Part shown: positions 56,945-64,000 of the stretch, in pieces
How positions within the stretch are numbered: the first letter of the stretch is position 1
How the letters are laid out: every line of letters begins with the position of its first letter
NCBI GenBank assembly: GCA_963762865.1
Contig: CAVXNC010000003.1
Location: forward strand, 124,001 to 188,000
Reading direction: 5' to 3'
DNA from: DATHAP01 sp963762865
GTDB lineage: Bacteria; Actinomycetota; Actinomycetes; JACCUZ01
DNA: 64,000 bases
Program-made: the position numbers and the translations under genes
Notes under the pieces: model-generated
Told to the model about the DNA's origin: nothing
Seen by the model: the letters and a program-made list of their open reading frames with translations, nothing else
Databases searched by the model: none

Positions 56945-57670
56945 CTAGAAGAGGCGCGCCCAGGTGTGCCGGCCGACGTTGCCGCGGCCCCGCCAGCCCA
57001 GGGACTTCTGGAAGCGGGAGACAGCCGACCGGGTGTAGCTGCCGTAGTAGCCGGTGGTGCTCACCCCGAGGCGGGCCTGCACCTTCTTGACGGCCGAGCC
57101 GGAGCTGCCGTAGGTCAGCTTGCCGGGGAAGCCGCTGGTCGTCTTGACCGAGCTGGTGGTCACCCGCATCGGGCGGCGGAAGACCTCGGCGACCCAGACG
57201 CGGTCGCCGACCACCACAGCGCCGACGCCGACCTCGGAGTAGTCGCGGTCGAGGATGTTGGCCCGGTGGCCGGGGGAGTTCATGAAGGCGACGTGCACGG
57301 TCAGGGCGTCCGGCCCGTAGCCGACGTTCTCGCCCACGTAGCGCCAGTTGCTGACGGCCGAGGTGAGCCTGGGGTTGTGGTAGAGCTTCGACTGGCTGGC
57401 CATGGTGGCGGCCCAGTTCCGGGCCACCGAGACCAGCGTGCTGCGGGTCGTCAGCTTGGGGATCCCGCGGGCGGCCCGCGCCTGGTTCATCTTGGTGGTG
57501 AAGACGTCCTCGACGCTGGTGGCGCCGGCGGGGCCGGCCGAGACGGCGGCGCCCCCGACCAGGGCGGTCAGGACTACGGCGATGGCGACCAGTGCGGCGG
57601 CCAGGCGGCGGCGGCCCGGAGCGTCTGCGTGCTCGGGGGAGACGGCCACGCGGGGGAGGGAGTTGTCCAC
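56945..57670 (-). CDS. Secreted CAP/SCP-domain protein with peptidoglycan-binding domain
   Basis: A 241-residue exported protein: signal/anchor segment (about 22-50, LAAALVAIAVVLTALVGG), a CAP/SCP (YkwD-like) domain with ATSVEDVFTTKMNQARAARG, GENVGYGP and FMNSPGHRANILD including the conserved His and Glu positions, and a C-terminal PG_binding_1 repeat (YGSSGSAVKKVQARLGVS, then YTRSAVSRFQKSLGW). It probably acts at the wall; the enzymatic role of CAP domains is unsettled. GTG 57670 follows AAGGA. Divergent from the glycosylase gene. Confidence 0.87.
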   Translation of the reverse strand: MDNSLPRVAVSPEHADAPGRRRLAAALVAIAVVLTALVGGAAVSAGPAGATSVEDVFTTKMNQARAARGIPKLTTRSTLVSVARNWAATMASQSKLYHNPRLTSAVSNWRYVGENVGYGPDALTVHVAFMNSPGHRANILDRDYSEVGVGAVVVGDRVWVAEVFRRPMRVTTSSVKTTSGFPGKLTYGSSGSAVKKVQARLGVSTTGYYGSYTRSAVSRFQKSLGWRGRGNVGRHTWARLF

Positions 57671-57807
57671 GGTCGGGCGTCCTTGGTTCGGAGGGGCCGG
57701 CGCTGGGCGGGCCCCGGGCGGTTCTGCTTGCCCTTTAGTCGTCGGCCCCGCGGGGGAAGCGCTGGACTCTGCCAATCGGGTGACGTCCGGTGCGGCAGAC
57801 TTGACAG

Positions 57808-58668
57808 GTGCCCGAGCTGCCTGAAGTGGAGGCGCTGGTCGGCTTCCTGACCGAGCGCGCGGTCGGCCGCGTCGTGGCCCGGGTCGACCTCGCTGCGATC
57901 AGCGTCCTGAAGACCTACGACCCGCCGGTGACGTCCTTGCAGGGGCTGGAGATCGTCGGGGTGGCCAGGCACGGGAAGTTCCTCGACCTCGACGTCTCGG
58001 GGTTGCACCTGGTGACCCACCTGGCACGGGCGGGCTGGCTCCGCTGGTCGGACGCGCTTCCGGCGGCGCCTCCCCGGCCGGGGAAGAACCCGCTGGCCGC
58101 CCGCGTGCACCTGGACGACGGCTCCGGCTTCGACCTCACCGAGGCCGGGACGCAGAAGCGCCTGGCGCTCTACGTGGTCCACTCGCCCTACGACGTCCCG
58201 GGCATCGCCCGCCTGGGGCCGGATCCGCTCGCGCCGGGCTTCGGGCCGGCGGACCTGGCCGCGATCCTGGCCGGCTCCCGGACCCAGCTCAAGGGGCTGC
58301 TCAAGGACCAGTCGGTGCTCGCCGGCGTGGGCAACGCCTACTCCGACGAGATCCTGCACGCGGCCAAGCTGTCCCCTTTCCGGCTCGCCGGATCGCTCAC
58401 GGAGGGGGACGTCGTCGTGCTGTACGACGCACTCCACGAGATCCTCGAAGGAGCCGTGGAACGGGCCAGAGGTCTGGCCGCCAAGGACCTGAAGGCCGAG
58501 AAGAAGACGTCCATGCGGGTGCACGGCCGCACCGGCAAGCCGTGCCCGGTCTGCGGCGATACGGTGCGCGAGGTCTCCTTCGCCGACTCGTCGCTGCAGT
58601 ACTGCCCCACCTGCCAGACCGGCGGCAAGCCGCTGGCCGACCGCCGGCTGTCCCGCCTGCTGAAGTGA
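57808..58668 (+). CDS. Formamidopyrimidine-DNA glycosylase family protein (Fpg/Nei)
   Basis: A 286-residue base-excision repair glycosylase/AP lyase. It starts with the catalytic PELPEVEALV (Pro at position 2 after Met removal, Glu3), has LKDQSVLAGVGNAYSDEIL (H2TH region) and the C-terminal zinc finger CPVCGDTVRE followed by YCPTCQTGGKPLADRR. Which damaged bases it prefers cannot be told, so neither mutM nor nei is assigned. GTG 57808 encodes the required N-terminus, fixing the start. Confidence 0.92.
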   Translation: MPELPEVEALVGFLTERAVGRVVARVDLAAISVLKTYDPPVTSLQGLEIVGVARHGKFLDLDVSGLHLVTHLARAGWLRWSDALPAAPPRPGKNPLAARVHLDDGSGFDLTEAGTQKRLALYVVHSPYDVPGIARLGPDPLAPGFGPADLAAILAGSRTQLKGLLKDQSVLAGVGNAYSDEILHAAKLSPFRLAGSLTEGDVVVLYDALHEILEGAVERARGLAAKDLKAEKKTSMRVHGRTGKPCPVCGDTVREVSFADSSLQYCPTCQTGGKPLADRRLSRLLK

Positions 58669-58791
58669 GAGTGACAGCCGTCACACCCCCGGCCGCGACC
58701 GAACCGGCCGGCCCGCCGGCGCGTCTAGACTCTCGGGGCCGTGTCTGTCCGGCTCTCGACAGCCGCCGCCCCTACCCAGGACAACTGCCTC

Positions 58792-60834
58792 GTGACTTCC
58801 ACCGTTGACCGCTCCGCGCCCGACGAGGCGCCCGAGCGCTCACCCCGGTGGTGGGAGCGGTGGTGGCACCGCCTCCAGCGCCGCCTGCCGCACGGCCGGA
58901 TGCGCTGGGTGGCCCTCGCGGCGCTGGGCCTGCTGGCCGTCCTGGCCGTGACCGTCGCTGTCTACGCCTGGTGGCTCGGCGGCGGCTTGCTGAGCGTCTA
59001 CAACACCGCGCAGGACAAGGCCGACATCGCGCAGAAGCAGCTGACGAAGTTCCAGAAGAGCGTCGAGGCCGGGGACCGCGAGGGCGCAGCGCGGCACCTA
59101 CGTATCGCGGAGCGGGCGGTCGACGAGGCCGAGGACGCGGCCAAGAAGCCCCAGGTGCGGGTCGCCAAGTGGCTGCCGTACACCCGCGGGACCGTCGCCG
59201 ACCTCGACCACCTGCTGAACGCCGCCTCGGTGGTCATCGACTCGGCGGGCGACGTCTTCACCGTCTACACCCAGTTCGCCGGGGAGGACTCCAAGCTCTT
59301 CGACAACGGCAAGATCGACACCCAGGCGCTGCTCGACGGTCGCGAGGCGTTCCGCAACGTGCGGGAGTCGCTCGCGACCGCCAAGGACGAGCTGCGGCGC
59401 GGTCAAGGGCACCGGTCCGCTTGGCGACGACGCGCTGGAGCACCGCAAGACCGGTCTCAAGCAGATCCGCACGCTGCAGGCCAAGATCAAGCCCTACGCG
59501 CCGGTGGTCGAGGCGATGCCCGGCGCCCTCGGCGCCGAGGGCACCTCGCCGCTACCTGGTCACGGTGATGAACCCGGCCGAGATGCGCGGTGCGGGCGGT
59601 GCGCCGCTCAGCGTCGCGATGGTGGTCATCAAGGACGGCAAGATCACCGTGCCGGTCAAGGGCACGACCTCGCGGGTGACGCTCGGGGCCGACACCCGGC
59701 CGCTGGGCACCAACCCGTTCCTGGTCTGGCCGCGCGTCAAGGGGGACCCCTTCCAGCCGCCTCTTGGCAAGCCGCAGCGCTTCGTCAACGCGACCTTCAA
59801 CCCGGACTTCCGGGTCTCCGGCGAGCAGATGGTGCGCGCGACCCCGAAGTTCTTCGGCAAGAAGACCGACGGCGTCATCGCGATCGACGTCGTCGGGCTC
59901 GCCAAGCTGCTCGAGGTGATCGGTCCGATCCAGTCCGACTACGGCGAGCTCACGCTCGGACAACCTCGTGCAGGAGCTGCTCGTCAAGGCCTACACGGAG
60001 AACAGCGCCGACGTCGTCGGGCCGCCAGGAGCGCAACGAGGCGCTGATGTCGACGATGCTGTCCTCGCTCATGGAGGGCGGGCAGCTCAAGGCGAAGACC
60101 AACGCCCTGCTCTCGGTGGCTCCCTCGCGGCACGTGCAGATGTACTTCCGCGACGACCGCCTGCAGAAGCTCGTCGAGGACCGCGGCCTGGCCGGGGCCG
60201 TGCCCACCCCGGACGTCGGCAACATGACGGCGGTCTTCACCCAGAACGGCAACGGCAGCAAGGTCGACGTCTTCCAGCAGCGCACCATCAACCAGACGGT
60301 CGTCGTCCACGAGGACGGGTCGGCCACCGTCGGCCGCACCGTCGAGATCCGAACAACGTGACTCCGCCCTACGTCGGCGACCGGCGCCGGACCCGAAGTT
60401 CGGCTACGACACCCGCTGGGCCACGAACCTCGTCATCAACCTGATGCCGCCGGGTGCCAAGGTCGTCGCGAGCGCCGAAGGTCGAGTGCCGTGCAACGTC
60501 AGGCAAGGCGTGGACCAGGCAGGGCCGCACCTTCGCGCAGGCCGCGGTAGCACGCCGCCGGGTGGCAGCGTCCAGGTCAGCTGGACCTACACGATCGCCC
60601 AAGGCAGCGATCAAGGTCGGTGACGCCTGGCGGGTGCAGGACCTCGTCGTCCCGCAGAACACGGTCAACACCGAGGCGTCTGTCGACGACGGTCATCGCG
60701 CCCGGAGGGCTGGACCGCTCAGACGGGTCGACGACGCAGCTCTGGTACCTCGACGGCGAACTCGGCGAACCTGCAGATCCCGGTCGACGGCCCGACGATG
60801 CTGCAGCTCGACGCTGGTCCCGCCCGCGTCCTGA
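58792..60834 (+). pseudogene. DUF4012 membrane protein, frame broken many times
   Basis: A DUF4012 protein, about 670 residues if repaired. It has a cytoplasmic leader, a transmembrane helix (ALAALGLLAVLAVTVAVYAWW), a coiled helical part (QKQLTKFQKSVEAGDREGAA), and the outer core seen across several frames: RYLVTVMNPAEMRGAGGAP, GVIAIDVVGLAKLLEVIGPI, ALMSTMLSSLMEGGQ. Breaks seen: extra base near 59,400; change near 59,547; extra base near 59,958 and 60,018; lost base near 60,353; two extra bases near 60,383; more after 60,470. DUF4012 genes are found in exopolysaccharide loci; function unknown. Confidence 0.7.
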
Positions 60835-60842
60835 CCGGGCGC

Positions 60843-61449
60843 TCAGTCCTGCGCGCGCCGTCGCGGTACCACGCCAGGCAGTCGTCGTAGGACGGCAGCA
60901 GGCCCGGCTCGACGGCCGCGTCCAGCGTCGGCGCCGCGGCGTCCTTCGGGGAGAGCAGCGGCGTCGACATCCGCCGGCCACTCGATGCCGAGCGCCGGGT
61001 CCAGCGGGTGGATGCCGTGCTCGCTGGCCGGGCCGGTAGCCCTCGGAGCAGAGGTAGAGCAGCGTCGCGTCGTCGGTCAGGGACAGGAAGGCGTGCCCGA
61101 GCCCTTCGGCGACGTACACCGCTCGACGGTCCGTCTCGTCGAGGGCGACGGCGTCCCAGGTCCCGAACGTCGGCGAGCCGACCCGGATGTCGACGACGAC
61201 GTCGAGGCCGGCGCCGCGCACGCAGGTGACGTACTTCGCCTGGCCGGTGGCACGTCGGCGAAGTGGACCCCGCGCAGGGTCCCTCGGCGCTGACCGAGCA
61301 GTTGGCCTGCACCAGGTCGAGCGCGGTGCCCGGGCGCCTCGTCGAGCACGGTCGGCGCGGAAGTACTCGAGGAACGTGCCGCGGTCGTCGGCGTGCTGCT
61401 GGGGCGTGAACTCGAACGCGTCTGGGACTGCGAGCTCGCGGACCTTCAC
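60843..61449 (-). pseudogene. rmlC: dTDP-4-dehydrorhamnose 3,5-epimerase, frame broken
   Basis: Third enzyme of dTDP-L-rhamnose synthesis. Recognisable in three frames: KVRELAVPDAFEFTPQQHAD, then VQANCSVSAEGTLRGVHFAD (with an extra shift), then PGQAKYVTCVRGAGLDVVVD, GHAFLSLTDDATLLYLCSEG and LLPSYDDCLAWYRDG. GTG 61449 overlaps the rmlA stop. At least five small indels are needed to join these blocks, so the end coordinate is approximate. Similarity is continuous, which argues for sequence error. Confidence 0.7.
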
Positions 61450-62336
61450 GGCTCGGCTCCCTCGCGCCTCGGCGAGGACGTCGAGCAGGTAGTCGCCGTA
61501 GCCGCTCTGCGCAGGGGCTCGGCCAGCCGGCGCAGCTGGTCGGCGTCGATGAGGCCCTCGCGGTAGGCGACCTCCTCGATACAGCCGATCTTGATGCCCT
61601 GGCGCTCCTCGACGGCCTGCACGAAGGCGCCGGCCTGCATCAGCGACGCGAAGGTGCCGGTGTCCAGCCACGCGGTGCCGCGGTCCAGGACGGTGACGTG
61701 CAGGGCTCCGCGCCGCAGGTACTCGTCGTTGACGGCGGTGATCTCCAGCTCGCCCCGCGTCGCTCGGCTGCGAGGGCCTGCGCGATGCTCGACGACCTCG
61801 TTGTCGTAGAAGTAGAGGCCCGGGACGGCGTAGCGGCTCCGCGGCTGCTCGGCTTCTCCTCGATCGGACGACCGGTCTGCCGTCGGCGTCGAACTCGACC
61901 ACGCCGTAGGCGGACGGGTCGGCGACCCGGTAGGCGAAGATGCGACCTCCGACGGGGTCGGCGTGCTCCTTCAGCGCACCGCCCGAGCCCGGCGCCGTAG
62001 AAGATGTTGTCGCCGAGGACCAGCGCGACCGGCCTCGTCGCCGATGAAGTCGGCGCCGATCAGGAAGGCCTGCGCCAGGCCATCCGGGCGCGGCTGGACG
62101 GCGTAGCTCGAGCTCGATGCCGAGGTGCGCTGCCGTCACCGAGCAGCCGGCGGAACTGCGCCTGGTCCTCGGGTGTGGTGATGACGCAGCATCTCGCGGA
62201 TGCCGGCCATCATCAGCGTGCTCAGCGGGTAGTAGATCATCGGCTTGTCGTAGACCGGCATGAGCTGCTTGCTGATGCCGCGGGTGATCGGGTAGAGCCG
62301 GGTGCCCGAGCCCCCCGCCAGGATGATCCCTCGCAT
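61446..62336 (-). pseudogene. rmlA: Glucose-1-phosphate thymidylyltransferase, frame broken
   Basis: First enzyme of dTDP-L-rhamnose synthesis (dTTP + glucose 1-phosphate). The start is clear: RGIILAGGSGTRLYPITRGI then SKQLMPVYDKPMIYYPLS. Later blocks in other frames include GGRIFAYRVADPSAYGVVEF, MQAGAFVQAVEERQGIKIGC and EEVAYREGLIDADQL. The 891-bp span fits a normal 296-residue enzyme, so the indels nearly cancel. ATG 62336. It overlaps rmlC and is divergent from rmlD. Confidence 0.72.
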
Positions 62337-62361
62337 GTGGCGGGAGGCTACCCTCACGTCC

Positions 62362-63294
62362 GTGCCGCCGCCCCGCCCTGAGTCCGAGGGCGTGCGCCGA
62401 TGGCTCGTGACCGGCGCCGGCGGGATGCTCGGCTCGGACGCCGTCGACGTGCTCGGGCGCGCGGGAGAGCAGGTCGTCGCCCTTGTCGCGCGCTGACCTG
62501 GACGTGCGCGACGCCGCGGCCTGCCTGGCGGCTATCGACGGACGGTGACGTGGTCCTCAACGCCGCGGCCTGGACGGACGTCGACGGCGCCGAGGGCCAC
62601 GAGGCGGAGGCCTTCGCCGTCAATGCTGTCGGCGCCGCGAACCTGGCCCGGCGCGTGCGCCAGACACGGCGCCGTTCTCGTGCACGTCTCCACCGACTAC
62701 GTCTTCGACGGGGCTGCGAAGGCGCCGTACCCCGTCGACGCGCCGGTGGCGCCGCTCGGTGCCTACGGGCGGAGCAAGGCCGCCGGCGAGTGGGCGGTCG
62801 CGGGCACGATGCCCCCGGGCGTACGTGGTCCGGACCGCCTGGCTGTACGGCGAGCACGGCCGCAGCTTCCCGGACACGATGCTGCGCCTGGCCGGCGAGC
62901 GGGAGGTCCTCCGGGTCGTCGACGACCAGCAGGGGCAGCCGACCTGGACGCGAGACCTCGCTGAGTGCCTGCGGGCCCTCGTCGAATCGGGCTGCGCGCG
63001 TTCGGGACCTACCACGCCGCCTCGTCGGGGGACACGACGTGGTTCGGGTTCGCCCGGGAGACGTTCCGGCTGGCCGGCCTGGACCCCGACCGCGTACGCC
63101 CGACGACGAGTGCGGACTTCGGAGCCGCAGCGCCACGGCCGGCGTACAGCGTCCTTGGAGACGCGCTGCCGATGCCGGCGTGGCAGGACGGGCTGGCCCG
63201 GTTCCTGTCAGGGCGGTCCGACACGGTGAGGCGATCCCGAGCGAACGTTACGCTCGCACCCGATGGTTCAGCTGCGGACGGATGGACGACGTGA
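62362..63294 (+). pseudogene. rmlD: dTDP-4-dehydrorhamnose reductase, frame broken
   Basis: Last enzyme of dTDP-L-rhamnose synthesis, an NADPH-dependent SDR. Blocks in order: RRWLVTGAGGMLGSDAVDVL, VVLNAAAWTDVDGAE (next frame), VLVHVSTDYVFDGAAKAPYP, the catalytic YGRSKAAGEWAVAG (YxxxK), VRTAWLYGEHGRSFPDTM, and AYSVLGDALPMPAWQDGLAR. At least four indels lie near 62,480, 62,543, 62,665 and 62,820. Start could also be GTG 62392. No rmlB is in the window; it may lie beyond the right end. Confidence 0.72.
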
Positions 63295-63349
63295 GCGCGC
63301 ATCGACGGAGCGTGCTGCCGTCACCGGTGCCGGGCCCGTCGAGCGCCGC

Positions 63350-64000
63350 ATGAGGGTCCGTTACGACGACCAGATCTTCACCCTCCAGCCGCGAGGTGGC
63401 ATCTCGCGGTACTTCGTCGAGCTGATGCGCTGCTACGTCGCGGACCCCTCGCTGGGGGTCCGGCCGGAGCCGCGGCGGATGTGGACGCGCAACCAGCACC
63501 TGGTGGACGCCGGCCGCGGGTGCCGGCTGCAGATCCCGCTGGGAGATCGCCGCCGGGCGCTTGCTTCCGCCAACGCCGCTCGACCTCGGCGGCCGGGCGC
63601 CTCCGTGGTGCACCACACCTACTACGACGTGCGGTACCTGCGGCGTGGGATCGGTGGTGCGCGGCGGGCGGTGACCGTCTACGACATGGTGCCGGAGATC
63701 TTCCCGGAGCTCTTCCCCAGCGGGAACCCGCACCTTGCCAAGCGTGACTTCGTGGCGGCGGCGGACGTCGTGTTCTGCATCTCCGAGGCCACCCGGGACG
63801 ACCTCGTGGCGCACTACGGCCGGCCCGCGGCACCCATCGTGGTCACTCCGCTCGGCGTCGATCCGGCGTTCGGTCCGGACCAGCCCCCGGCGGCCGGCCT
63901 GCCGGAGCGATACCTGCTCCATGTCGGCAACCGGGCTGCCTACAAGGACTTCCCTGTCCTCGTCCGTGCATTGGGGGCGGCCGGGCTGCCCAACGACGTC
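63350..64000 (+). CDS. Glycosyltransferase family 4 protein, 3' end missing
   Basis: Open for 217 codons to the edge of the window. The N-terminal half of a GT-B enzyme: RVRYDDQIFTLQPRGGISRY at the start (acceptor-side glycine-rich loop), VVHHTYYDVRYL, VYDMVPEIFPELF, ADVVFCISEATRDDL, VTPLGVDPAF and YLLHVGNRAAYKDF at the start of the nucleotide-sugar domain. No frameshift is seen in this part. With the rml genes and DUF4012 it marks a polysaccharide locus continuing to the right. Donor and acceptor unknown. Confidence 0.85.
   Translation, partial: MRVRYDDQIFTLQPRGGISRYFVELMRCYVADPSLGVRPEPRRMWTRNQHLVDAGRGCRLQIPLGDRRRALASANAARPRRPGASVVHHTYYDVRYLRRGIGGARRAVTVYDMVPEIFPELFPSGNPHLAKRDFVAAADVVFCISEATRDDLVAHYGRPAAPIVVTPLGVDPAFGPDQPPAAGLPERYLLHVGNRAAYKDFPVLVRALGAAGLPNDV

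Noticed and set aside
58848..60047. Rightward open frame of about 400 codons inside the DUF4012 gene
   Set aside because: Its first half is out of frame with the DUF4012 text and Arg/Gly-rich; only its second half is coding. It is made by the indels of this stretch.

Overview
The window is a chromosomal segment of a high-GC actinobacterium that spans the replication origin. Gene order, GTG-rich starts, GC-rich third codon positions and the parS-oriC-gyrase layout point to the Propionibacteriales (Nocardioidaceae-like). That assignment is inference from gene order and protein similarity recalled from memory, not from a search. The order from cca to fhaA closely follows Mycobacterium tuberculosis around its origin (Rv3907c to Rv3924c, then Rv0001 to about Rv0020c).

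Left arm (0-23 kb): ino1 and an MFS transporter; cca; NUDIX hydrolase; a DUF6049 envelope protein; murJ; a small membrane protein; a membrane pseudokinase; sigM and its anti-sigma factor; trxB and trxA, each behind a match to the SigR/SigH thiol-stress promoter; cwlM; a GNAT protein. Then a leading-strand block runs leftward away from the origin: parB, parA, rsmG, jag, yidC, yidD, rnpA, rpmH. Four parS sites lie inside the parA and rsmG coding sequences.

Origin (23-29.4 kb): dnaA, an approximately 400-bp oriC with many GC-type DnaA boxes, dnaN, gnd, recF and dciA, all rightward.

Right arm (29.4-52.6 kb): gyrB; gyrA interrupted by a 173-residue mini-intein directly after the catalytic tyrosine; a DUF3566 protein; tRNA-Ile, a 40-residue DLW-39 peptide and tRNA-Ala; a dienelactone-hydrolase-like gene; envelope proteins; ppiA; rhomboid protease; thiolase. 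A compact DnaA-box cluster sits between convergent genes at 40.7 kb. Then come the division and cell-wall block crgA, DUF881, class E sortase, trpG/pabA, and the leftward operon fhaA-fhaB-pstP-rodA-pbpA-pknA-pknB, and tRNA-Leu.

Distal part (52.6-64 kb): accessory genes. These are a SigE-family sigma factor with a membrane protein, an azoreductase with a divergent MarR regulator and two palindromic operators, an SGNH-like protein, a CAP-domain protein, an Fpg/Nei glycosylase, a DUF4012 protein, rmlC-rmlA, rmlD and the start of a glycosyltransferase, i.e. the edge of a rhamnose/exopolysaccharide locus. From 53 kb, and densely from 59.4 to about 63 kb, reading frames are broken by small indels in GC-rich runs while protein similarity continues in the next frame. 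This looks like sequence error rather than gene decay.

The genes form three connected systems. The first is replication and segregation (DnaA, DnaN, RecF, DciA, GyrAB, ParAB, parS). The second is membrane and wall growth under Ser/Thr kinase control (PknA/B, PstP, FhaA/B, CwlM, MurJ, the pseudokinase, RodA, PbpA, CrgA). The third is thiol and ECF stress control (SigM, SigR-type promoters, TrxAB).
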